Positions 1 to 6,490 of a stretch of 18,327 bases of DNA are shown here, one piece after another. Origin of the DNA: CAYWVO01 sp964461835 (lineage in GTDB: Bacteria; Zixibacteria; MSB-5A5; WJJR01; JAJRUJ01); contig CAYWVO010000054.1 in the NCBI GenBank assembly GCA_964461835.1, positions 1 to 18,327 on the forward strand, written 5' to 3'. The notes under the pieces were generated by a model, which was not told the origin of the DNA, searched no databases, and saw nothing but the letters and a program-made list of their open reading frames with translations. Every line of letters begins with the position of its first letter. Position 1 is the first letter of the stretch. A program made the position numbers and the translations under genes.

Positions 1-167
1 CTAGGGGGATGAGGGAGTTGGAGCTGGTCATCAGCTTTCAATCGACACCCGCCCATCGAGGAAAAGTCTGGGATTTTTACTGAGTCTACGTTGGGGCTAA
101 TTATTCCCTGCCCCGTCTATTCAATGAGCGCATTCTCAGTAGTCTGCAATTTGTTCGGGTAAGTGGG

Positions 168-1364
168 TTACCGGCGGCGCTCGCGTTTGGCACGTTGTGA
201 TTCCAGCCAGAAATACAGCGCATGCAAATGATTCGGGAATCGATATCCCCCACGAATATCAGGATCAACCTGTAAAGCCCTGAGTTTCTTCATGCGCTGA
301 AGAAAATTATCCATTACCTTCTTTTCTTCGGCGGATAGGCGCTTTCCAAGCTGCGCTCTTTGAAAGTTCATTTCAAGTGGCTTGTCTGCCATTTTTCTGA
401 GGATTGATCGATATCGGTCACTACGAATGGCATTGAATATTTGGGGCTCCAGTAATTTCCGGCCCACCACTTCTGCCGCGTTGAAAATACCATGCCATAT
501 TTCATCCGTTTTAATCTCTGACTCTTCAGCTACTCGCCAGATAGCATCCCCTATCTCATGTGCCAAAACGGGCAGTCCTCCGGTAAACTGGACGAGTGTG
601 CTCATATCCTTATCAGTCACGGTAGCGGAGGCTGATTCGAAGGAACGCTGATAGAATTCCCTGACTTCATCATTGGACCACGGAGCAATGTCAATCAGTT
701 CGAATACACGCGCGAGTGAAGGTTGACCAGCCAAAAGTTCCTGACGCCGATCCTCCAAGCCAACTACCAAGACGCAAAGCCGCGTTTCCTGTTGAGATGT
801 CGCTATCTCATCTACAGTGCTTTTCAGCCAGTTAGAAAAGTCTTCCGAATGAGCAAGCCCATTAATATCGTCTAGAATAAGGAGTAGAGCCCCCTTTTGT
901 CCTTTAAGCTTTTCCAACAGCCGCCTGACAGAGGGAACAAAGTCATGGGTAATTTTGGATAAATCTTCATCTTCTAAGTTCAATTCAAGCGTAATGCCGA
1001 ATAAACCGACTTGTCGGACATAGTCACCAAAAAAATCTTTGACTTGGGTATGCCAGGGTTTGTCCATGCTTTCCTTCAGCAGCCGATCGAATGTCCGCCT
1101 AACCATCTCATTCAACTCTCGGACGCCACCGAGGAAAACATGGCATCCCGCGGCATCGCTTTCACGATCCGAAAGATGACGTACAAAAGACACTAGAGAA
1201 CTCTTGCCGATACCCCGCTCTCCGCTCACAAATCCGATCTTGAAGCGACCTTTTCCACTCGCCTTTACCATACTATGAAGACGTTCGATTTCCTTGAATC
1301 TTCCCACGAAAAATTCTATTGGCACGGGCTGACCCGGTCTGAATGGACTCGATTCAGGATTCAT
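168..1364 (-). CDS. ORC1/CDC6-like AAA family ATPase (398 aa), specific role unknown
   Basis: A P-loop ATPase of the AAA_16/ORC-CDC6-like type, probably a soluble NTP-driven switch; its partner cannot be read from the sequence. Visible motifs are an N-terminal FFVGR box (residues 18-22) that typically opens these ATPase domains, Walker A GERGIGKSS (48-56), Walker B LLLILDDI (160-167, acidic pair D165/D166), a sensor-1-like strand CVLVVG (197-202) and FTGGLP (260-265). The basic C-terminal ~110 residues could be a winged helix, but this was not verified. The ATG is supported by a GGAGG...AAGGA Shine-Dalgarno just upstream. No partner gene is adjacent. Base composition differs from recA: three 60-base blocks (661-720, 841-960) give 82/180 GC, against 113/180 in three recA blocks (1921-1980, 2221-2280, 2401-2460), which hints at transfer. 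Family call is sure, function is not. Confidence 0.85.
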   Translation of the reverse strand: MNPESSPFRPGQPVPIEFFVGRFKEIERLHSMVKASGKGRFKIGFVSGERGIGKSSLVSFVRHLSDRESDAAGCHVFLGGVRELNEMVRRTFDRLLKESMDKPWHTQVKDFFGDYVRQVGLFGITLELNLEDEDLSKITHDFVPSVRRLLEKLKGQKGALLLILDDINGLAHSEDFSNWLKSTVDEIATSQQETRLCVLVVGLEDRRQELLAGQPSLARVFELIDIAPWSNDEVREFYQRSFESASATVTDKDMSTLVQFTGGLPVLAHEIGDAIWRVAEESEIKTDEIWHGIFNAAEVVGRKLLEPQIFNAIRSDRYRSILRKMADKPLEMNFQRAQLGKRLSAEEKKVMDNFLQRMKKLRALQVDPDIRGGYRFPNHLHALYFWLESQRAKRERRR

Positions 1365-1596
1365 TCTATATCCTTACCTCCACAAGTCAGACAGAGGTTT
1401 TTTGATTTTACTCTTTATGAAGGCCTTTCATTTCTTCTTTTACTGGCTCAAGGCCATTGACTTGCTACGTATCCGTCTAGCCAGATGAACAACAATCAGC
1501 AAGAAAAACATTCCGATATTTAGCACTCATAAACACCCCACGGACTGATCAATGAAACCTACGAAACGTCTTTAGGAAGTCCTCCCTACTCTTTAT

Positions 1597-2658
1597 CTAC
1601 TTGTTTTCCTCTTCTGCTTTCTCCTCCTCCACCTTCTTCCGCACCAGCCCCAACTCCTCGCGGACTTTGGTGCTGATTTCGGTGAGCATGTCGGGGTTTT
1701 CGGCGAGGAAGTTTTTGGCATTGTCGCGGCCCTGGCCGATCCGCAAGTCGCCGTAGGAATACCACGTGCCGGCTTTTTCGATCACCCCCGCGTTGGCGGC
1801 GGCATCCAGCAGATCGCCAACAATGGAGATACCCTCGCCATAAATAATATCGAACTCGGCCTCTTTGAACGGCGGGGCGACTTTGTTTTTCACCACCCGC
1901 ACCCGGGTGCGTGCGCCTTTCACCTCGCCGGCGTCCTTAATCGTGGCGATTTTGCGGATATCCAGCCGTACGGACGAATAAAACTTCAGCGCGTTGCCGC
2001 CGGTGGTGGTTTCCGGGTTACCGAACATCACGCCGATTTTCATGCGAATCTGGTTGATAAAGATTACACTGGTCTTGGATTTGGAAATCGTGCCGGTGAG
2101 TTTGCGCAACGCCTGGGACATCAGACGGGCCTGCAACCCCATCTGCGGATCACCCATGTCCCCCTCGATTTCCGCGCGTGGCACCAGCGCGGCGACCGAA
2201 TCGACCACGACCACATCCAGCGCGCCGGATCGCACCAGGGTCTCGGCAATCTCCAGCGCCTGTTCGCCGGTATCGGGCTGGGCAATCAACAGGTTTTCCA
2301 GGTCAACCCCGAGTTTCTCGGAGTATTCGGGATCCATTGCGTGTTCGGCATCGATAAACGCGGCATTGCCGCCGCGCCGTTGTGCCTCCGCGACAATATG
2401 CATCGCCAACGTGGTCTTCCCCGACGATTCCGGGCCGAAAATTTCGATCACCCGTCCCCGGGGGATCCCGCCAATTCCGAGTGCTTTATCTAACGAAATT
2501 GAGCCGGTGGAAATTGCCGGCACATCGACTTTGGTCTCGCCGCCGAGACGCATGATTGCGCCTTTGCCGAACTGCCGTTCGATTTGCGTCACTGCCTGGT
2601 CGAGCGCCCGGGTCTTATCGGCCACGCTGGCGCCGGTGGAGGGAGAGGATTTCGCCAT
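1597..2658 (-). CDS. recA: RecA recombinase
   Basis: DNA-dependent ATPase that forms filaments on single-stranded DNA, drives homologous pairing and strand exchange, and stimulates LexA-type self-cleavage. At 353 aa it is the normal family length. Diagnostic sequence includes the early IERQFGKGAIMRLG segment, Walker A GPESSGKT (75-82), the VVVVDSVAAL Walker B strand, the L1/L2 region with FINQIRMKIGVMFGNPETTTGGNALKFY, and an acidic, lysine/glutamate-rich C-tail typical of RecA. The ATG has GAGG 6-7 nt upstream. It is the last gene of a cinA-thpR-recA unit and starts 11 bp after the thpR stop, so it is very probably co-transcribed. I saw no recognisable LexA-type box in front of the operon and no convincing hairpin-plus-T-run terminator behind recA. 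Confidence 0.98.
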   Translation of the reverse strand: MAKSSPSTGASVADKTRALDQAVTQIERQFGKGAIMRLGGETKVDVPAISTGSISLDKALGIGGIPRGRVIEIFGPESSGKTTLAMHIVAEAQRRGGNAAFIDAEHAMDPEYSEKLGVDLENLLIAQPDTGEQALEIAETLVRSGALDVVVVDSVAALVPRAEIEGDMGDPQMGLQARLMSQALRKLTGTISKSKTSVIFINQIRMKIGVMFGNPETTTGGNALKFYSSVRLDIRKIATIKDAGEVKGARTRVRVVKNKVAPPFKEAEFDIIYGEGISIVGDLLDAAANAGVIEKAGTWYSYGDLRIGQGRDNAKNFLAENPDMLTEISTKVREELGLVRKKVEEEKAEEENK

Positions 2659-2669
2659 TGGGTACCTCG

Positions 2670-3227
2670 TTATGTTGACAAGTCAATAGATTCAAACACT
2701 GAATATGTCGCCCCGTGCGGTGACAGCACGGATTTCATGACCTCAATTGAGCTCACCATAAATGGTGCCGACTCATAGATAGCCTTTTCCGCCGCGTCGC
2801 GCAAGTCGTCATACCGTCCAGGCTTGCGAATACGGCCCAGGGTAATATGCGGAGAGAAACGCCGTTTTTCTTTTTTGAACCCCAGTAGCACCATCTCCCG
2901 GTCGATCGCTTTGGCCAGCGCGACCAGGGGATCGACCCCGGCGATAATCCCCACCCAGAACACCCGTGGTTTCCTAAAATTGGGAAACGCGCCGAAACCG
3001 CCCAGTTGCACCTCGAACGGAACCTGACCGGTCAGGGCCTGTCGTACGCCGGCGACAACCTCCGGCAGCAGTTTCTCGTCGACTTCCCCGAGAAATTTCA
3101 GCGTAATATGCGCATTGCCCGGCTTCACCCAGGAGATATTGCGGGCCAGGGGACGGAAGACGTCCAAGTGTCTGGTGAAATCGCCACGGATTTCATCGGT
3201 TAAATTGACGGCAATAAAGGTCCGCAT
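2670..3227 (-). CDS. thpR: RNA 2',3'-cyclic phosphodiesterase (2H phosphoesterase, 2'-5' RNA ligase family)
   Basis: Member of the 2H phosphoesterase superfamily that opens 2',3'-cyclic phosphate RNA ends and, in vitro, can join 2'-5' linked tRNA halves; cytoplasmic. Both signature tetrapeptides are present and correctly spaced: HIT(L) at 40-43 and HIT(L) at 127-130. The N-terminus MRTFIAVNLTDEI matches the family's RxFIAv opening, and 185 aa is the usual size. It starts 2 nt after the cinA stop codon and ends 11 nt before recA, which implies translational coupling and a shared transcript. The same order (cinA, ligT/thpR, recA) is known from Deinococcus radiodurans. The physiological substrate is not established for the family. 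Confidence 0.95.
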   Translation of the reverse strand: MRTFIAVNLTDEIRGDFTRHLDVFRPLARNISWVKPGNAHITLKFLGEVDEKLLPEVVAGVRQALTGQVPFEVQLGGFGAFPNFRKPRVFWVGIIAGVDPLVALAKAIDREMVLLGFKKEKRRFSPHITLGRIRKPGRYDDLRDAAEKAIYESAPFMVSSIEVMKSVLSPHGATYSVFESIDLST

Positions 3228-3229
3228 GG

Positions 3230-4468
3230 TTACAACTCACCCAATAATCGTTTGCGCACCATGTTCAACGCGGCCTGGGAGGAGCGCACGCGGTTAATCT
3301 CCCGCTGGTTGCCGAAGAGGAATTTCCTGCAGATTGTCTCGCCGCCGCCGGCCAGGCCGATATAGGTCAGACCGACCGGCTTTTCCTCAGTGCCGCCGCT
3401 GGGGCCGGCAATGCCGGTCACCGAGATCGCATACGTCGTGCCCGCGTGTGCCAGAGCACCATCGGCCATCTGGATGGCCACCGCCTCGGACACTGCGCCC
3501 TCTTTTTTAATTAACGCAGCTTCGACCCCCAGCAATTGAGTCTTGGCGTCGTTCGAGTAAGTAACAAATCCGTGCGTGTAATAGTCGGAGCTGCCGGGTA
3601 TTGAGGTCAGCCGCTGGCCGATTAATCCCCCCGTGCAGGATTCGGCGGTGGCCAGGGTGGCGTTTTTCTCACGCAGGAGGTCGCCGATCACGATCTCGAT
3701 TCGTTCGTCCTCCTCGGAGTATATCGCCGTGCCGAGAATCGACCGGACATCCTCTTTCCACCGGTTGACCTCGTCCTGCGATTTTTCAGTCGATTCCAAT
3801 GCAACCCGTGCCCGGATTTTCACCCCGTGCTGGCCGGGCAGGAACGCGACTTTGACATTCGGATATCGTTCGATCACCTCGCGAATTTTTTCATACAGCT
3901 TCGATTCCGGAATTCCCGTCGTGTATAATCGCACTCGGGCGGAGGTCGGCTTAATCAGCGAACGCAAAAACGGAATCACGTGATAGTTGATCATCGCCTT
4001 CATCTCGGCCGGAACACCGGGGAGGACAAACAGATGAGTGCCATCAATCTCCAGATGAATCCCCGGCGCAGTGCCCACAGTGTTGGGGATTGCTTTGGCG
4101 CCCTGGGGGATATGTGCCTGCTCCTCGTGGATTGCATCCGGCGACCGTCCGCGCGCCCGGAAAAACTCCTCGATCGACGCCTTGGCGGATTCATCGAGCT
4201 GCAATGGACGATCAAACGCACCGGCGACCGCGTCCAGCGTGATATCATCGTGCGTTGGACCGAGTCCACCGGTTACGATAACCACCTCGGCGCGCTTGAC
4301 CGCGACGGTCAACTCCCGGACGATTTCATCCTTTTCATCACCAATGACCAGATGACGGGAGGTCTCGTATTCGATATCAAAAAGTTCCTTACTGATAAAG
4401 GTCGCATTGGTGTTAACCGTGTGGCCCGAGAGGATTTCATCCCCGATTGAAATAAGCTCAGCGATCAT
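3230..4468 (-). CDS. cinA: CinA-family protein: nucleotide pyrophosphatase plus NMN deamidase domains
   Basis: Full-length two-domain CinA (412 aa). The N-terminal MoCF/COG1058 domain shows the typical start MIAELISIGDEILSG and GGLGPTHDD (67-75); in characterised homologues it hydrolyses ADP-ribose-type pyrophosphates. The C-terminal PncC/COG1546 domain contains AESCTGG (275-281) and converts nicotinamide mononucleotide to nicotinic acid mononucleotide in NAD salvage. Both domains look intact. The ATG at 4468 has AAAGGA 8 nt upstream; a second purine-rich GGAGGAGG lies further upstream. First gene of the cinA-thpR-recA operon. A 9-bp inverted repeat (4504-4538) lies in the presumed 5' leader. 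A link to competence is known for some Gram-positive homologues but cannot be assumed here. Confidence 0.95.
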   Translation of the reverse strand: MIAELISIGDEILSGHTVNTNATFISKELFDIEYETSRHLVIGDEKDEIVRELTVAVKRAEVVIVTGGLGPTHDDITLDAVAGAFDRPLQLDESAKASIEEFFRARGRSPDAIHEEQAHIPQGAKAIPNTVGTAPGIHLEIDGTHLFVLPGVPAEMKAMINYHVIPFLRSLIKPTSARVRLYTTGIPESKLYEKIREVIERYPNVKVAFLPGQHGVKIRARVALESTEKSQDEVNRWKEDVRSILGTAIYSEEDERIEIVIGDLLREKNATLATAESCTGGLIGQRLTSIPGSSDYYTHGFVTYSNDAKTQLLGVEAALIKKEGAVSEAVAIQMADGALAHAGTTYAISVTGIAGPSGGTEEKPVGLTYIGLAGGGETICRKFLFGNQREINRVRSSQAALNMVRKRLLGEL

Positions 4469-4503
4469 CGATCGATTCCTTTGCCCCTACCTCCTCCAAA
4501 GTA

Positions 4504-4538
4504 ACCGGGCCTCAGCCAAAAGGCAAGCCAGGCCCGGT
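4504..4538. repeat. 9-bp inverted repeat upstream of cinA
   Basis: ACCGGGCCT (4504-4512) pairs perfectly with AGGCCCGGT (4530-4538). The 17-nt loop itself contains GCC-AAAA-GGC. It sits 36-70 nt ahead of the cinA start, so it may be a 5'-leader hairpin of the recA operon transcript. No T-run follows on either strand, so it is not a classical intrinsic terminator. Confidence 0.6.
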
Positions 4539-4590
4539 GTTAACCAATAGCAGGTATAAAATGATATGGGTATCACTTTTCTCGGGGTGG

Positions 4591-4633
4591 CCCACCATGG
4601 GGGGATCCGCGGAGCGGAGCCCAGAATGGTGGG
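4591..4633. repeat. REP-like nested palindrome
   Basis: CCCACCAT (4591-4598) pairs with ATGGTGGG (4626-4633). Inside, GGG (4602-4604) pairs with CCC (4620-4622), and TCCGC (4606-4610) pairs with GCGGA (4614-4618) around a GGA triloop. This gives one long, slightly bulged stem. The flanking GGTGG...GGATT and the layout resemble the REP-type units downstream. No T-run adjoins it, so termination is unlikely by sequence alone. Confidence 0.6.
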
Positions 4634-4641
4634 ATTGCCGC

Positions 4642-4740
4642 TCATAATTTGCGCGACAGGTCTTTAATCTGTCCGAGCCGCCGGCTTAAGCAGAAGCACC
4701 CCAAAAGGCCAAAAAAAGCCGCCGTAAACGCTGGTGTCAT
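4642..4740 (-). CDS. Possible 32-residue single-pass membrane peptide
   Basis: A short frame running ATG (4738-4740) to TGA (4642-4644). The predicted peptide opens MTPAFTAAFFGLLGCFCLSR and continues with a basic tail ending DLSRKL. It therefore has one hydrophobic segment of about 16 residues followed by a positive cytoplasmic-type tail, the usual look of a small membrane protein. The ribosome-binding site is weak (only CAGAG directly before the ATG), no promoter is evident, and the frame sits among REP-like repeats. It could be chance or a gene remnant. Not recognised as any known family. Confidence 0.2.
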   Translation of the reverse strand: MTPAFTAAFFGLLGCFCLSRRLGQIKDLSRKL

Positions 4741-4792
4741 CTCTGAGAGCGCGGGTCAATTGGTTATTTTTTTAGCATAGAATACCCCAGGT

Positions 4793-4911
4793 GCGTGGCC
4801 CTGATCTGAGGGAGCGCGAAGTGCACCCGGAGATCAGGGTTTCCAGGTGCGATGGGATTTGGTGCAATAGCGATGGCTCCTAGAAACCCTGGGCGAAGTC
4901 CAGGGCCACGC
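4793..4911. repeat. Inverted pair of REP-like hairpin units (BIME-like)
   Basis: Outer arms GCGTGGCCCTG (4793-4803) and CAGGGCCACGC (4901-4911) are perfect inverted repeats. Each arm begins its own hairpin. In unit 1, CCCTGATCT (4799-4807) pairs with AGATCAGGG (4831-4839), with an inner GGG-A-GCGC-GAA-GTGC-A-CCC stem. In unit 2, CCCTGGGC-GAA-GTCCAGGG lies at 4887-4905. Both hairpins are capped by a GAA loop and both carry an AGGGTTTC tail when read in unit orientation. Two related units in head-on orientation is the classical layout of bacterial interspersed mosaic elements. Confidence 0.65.
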
Positions 4912-5086
4912 CAGCTTTGTATGGATCACACAGTCAAGCGATACTCAAATAATTTAAATAATTGCGTTCGCGAAATTGACCGCGCGCTTAGTCCATCCTG
5001 AAATTCGCCGGGTGCCCCAGAGCTTGCCCTGGGATTAGATTCTCGTTGGCGCACGCGGAGAGGCTGTCCCACAAGCTGCTTATAAT

Positions 5087-5199
5087 GTAGGTCGGTGTTC
5101 CGACGTACGCGTAAGCGTACGGAGAAACCCGACATTAGCCAACGAATTACCAGTGTCGGGTTTCTCGGTATGCTCCGCATCCCTCGGAACCCGACCTAC
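5087..5199. repeat. Inverted REP pair with cloverleaf-like folding potential
   Basis: Two copies of one unit face each other. Outer arms GTAGGTCGG-T-GTTCCGA (5087-5103) and TCGGAACCCGACCTAC (5184-5199) pair with one bulged T. Between them lie three further stems: CGTACGC-GTAA-GCGTACG (5104-5121), GAGAAACCCGAC (5122-5133) with GTCGGGTTTCTC (5155-5166), and ATGC-TCC-GCAT (5170-5180). Each unit follows the pattern GTAGGTCGGGTTCCGA, variable hairpin, GAGAAACCCGAC, which resembles REP families associated with RAYT transposases. It lies 3' of the FG-GAP gene, a common location for such elements. Confidence 0.8.
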
Positions 5200-5232
5200 G
5201 AAAACCGTTCCTTCCGTTTTTTCAACACACCC

Positions 5233-5250
5233 AAAAAGGCGCGGAACGCG
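5233..5250 (-). terminator. Weak possible terminator of the FG-GAP gene
   Basis: On the minus strand, about 25-40 nt beyond the stop codon, a short all-GC stem CGCG-TTC-CGCG is followed by CC and five T. The stem has only 4 bp, so the call is tentative. Confidence 0.3.
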
Positions 5251-5274
5251 GTGGGCCGGGCAGGTGACACCAAC

Positions 5275-6264
5275 CTACTGCTCAACCGATAGAATCGTGA
5301 TCATGCCGGTTTCGTAATGACCGATTATAATTTCAGCGTTGGTATTGCCATACACATCGGCAACGATGATACCATACGGCGCTTCCCCAACCACAACCGG
5401 TGACACATCCGGGGGATGGATTTCCTCTCCACCAAGTATAATAGTTACATTATTACTGTGGTAATGGGTACAGCAAATATCGTCGCACCCGTCCCCGTTG
5501 ACATCCCCAATCGCTACCGAAAACGGGTCGGCCGCGGGAAACGGCGACCCATCTGCGTGAACAAATGCGCCCTGACCGTCACCCAACAGGACGCTGATCG
5601 CGTCTTGGTTCGGAGTGATCAGATCAGTACATCCATCAAGATTCACCTCGCCGGCCGCAACCGTATGGTATGGACGCCCCCCGACCGGCACGAGTGAGTC
5701 GGCGGCAGTAAACCGCCCAGCCCCGTCACCGTAAAGGATAATCAGCGCGTGATCGTTGGGGCTGTCGATGATGAGATCGATACGATTGTCGCTGTTGATG
5801 CTGGCGGCGCGGATAGTGTGCGGATGGGGGTCGCTGGCAACGGTAAGCGGGGATGCCGGTGCCGGCGCAAACGCGCCCGTGCTGTCACCCAGAAGGACCG
5901 TTACATATTCGATATCGTGATTGGCGATAGCGCAGTCGGCGTGGCCGTCGGCATTGAAATCGGCAACAGCAAGCTCACCCGGATGATGTCCCGCTGGAAA
6001 TGGCGACTCTGAGGATTTATTGAATTCCCCGTCTTCGCTGCCGAGCAAAACATATAACCGGCCTTCATTCATGTCGGTGACCAGGAGATCCGGCAGACCG
6101 TCGTGGTTACAATCGAAAACCCCAAGGTGCGCGGGCGCGGTGCTCACGTCCAGATCATGACGGGATAGCTTCATTGCTGTGGTGTCGTTATCGGCAGCAA
6201 ATGAACAGCCCCACTGACACCGCAGGAGTGCGGCGATCAGCCCGATGATACTTCGGGTACTCAT
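5275..6264 (-). CDS. Exported FG-GAP/VCBS repeat beta-propeller protein
   Basis: 329 residues with an N-terminal hydrophobic segment (IIGLIAALL) and a plausible signal peptidase I site after CSFA (residue 24), so probably exported. The mature part is built from six repeats of about 50 residues, each with a calcium-loop motif: DCNHDGLPD (51-59), DFNADGHAD (102-110), SINSDNRID (155-163), EVNLDGCTD (206-214), DVNGDGCDD (254-262) and DVYGNTNAE (303-311). Each is followed by a hydrophobic strand and a VLLGDG-type turn. This is the FG-GAP pattern of a calcium-binding beta-propeller. The first, second and fifth loops look best; the third and last have lost canonical aspartates. No enzymatic domain is present, and binding or structural function is an inference. 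Shine-Dalgarno is weak (GGA about 12 nt upstream). Six blades as seen, though a seventh divergent blade cannot be excluded. Confidence 0.85.
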   Translation of the reverse strand: MSTRSIIGLIAALLRCQWGCSFAADNDTTAMKLSRHDLDVSTAPAHLGVFDCNHDGLPDLLVTDMNEGRLYVLLGSEDGEFNKSSESPFPAGHHPGELAVADFNADGHADCAIANHDIEYVTVLLGDSTGAFAPAPASPLTVASDPHPHTIRAASINSDNRIDLIIDSPNDHALIILYGDGAGRFTAADSLVPVGGRPYHTVAAGEVNLDGCTDLITPNQDAISVLLGDGQGAFVHADGSPFPAADPFSVAIGDVNGDGCDDICCTHYHSNNVTIILGGEEIHPPDVSPVVVGEAPYGIIVADVYGNTNAEIIIGHYETGMITILSVEQ

Positions 6265-6490
6265 GATTTATTATTCCGTCAATTCCCCGGGATGAGCACT
6301 CATGTGCCGTCTCTGCACGGTACTTCCCGCATGCATCACGGGGCGGTTTGGTATCATCATAAAGTCCCACTGCCCCCAGGACAAGGCTCATTGTGATAAT
6401 CCCAACCGCCGATCACCCCCACACCCGGAATTCACCACTGCATTCGCAAAAAAGCAGCATTTACCGGCAAAATTCGTATATTGGGTACGT

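Larger units (their letters stand above)
4469..5274. other. 806-bp intergenic stretch packed with palindromic repeats
   Basis: Lies upstream of cinA and downstream of the FG-GAP gene, both on the minus strand. It holds no long convincing gene. Contents: an inverted repeat at 4504-4538, a small TGATA-N4-TATCA dyad (4562-4575), a nested hairpin (4591-4633), a possible 32-codon ORF (4642-4740), an inverted pair of hairpin units (4793-4911), a weak CCCAG/CTGGG hairpin (5016-5033), and a cloverleaf-like REP pair (5087-5199). The density of palindromes suggests a landing site for REP-type elements. No REP-associated transposase gene is in the window. Confidence 0.8.

Noticed and set aside
3..83. 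Open frame entering from the left edge and ending at a TGA
   Set aside because: 26 codons with no recognisable similarity; could be the tail of a gene outside the window but cannot be supported.
93..114. GGGGC...GCCCC hairpin downstream of the ATPase
   Set aside because: 5-bp stem, no T-run on the minus strand; too weak to call a terminator.
1418..1489. 23-codon plus-strand frame beginning MKAFHFFFYWLK
   Set aside because: Too short, no Shine-Dalgarno, no promoter; hydrophobic character comes from the T-rich stretch.
1565..1590. AGGA/TCCT hairpin after recA as terminator
   Set aside because: Only about 4 bp and no T-tract in the recA direction.
1994..2689. 231-codon open frame on the plus strand
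   Set aside because: Antisense to recA; serine/proline/arginine-rich shadow composition.
4926..5180. 84-codon open frame on the minus strand
   Set aside because: Runs through the palindromic REP pair; arginine-rich and explained by the repeats.
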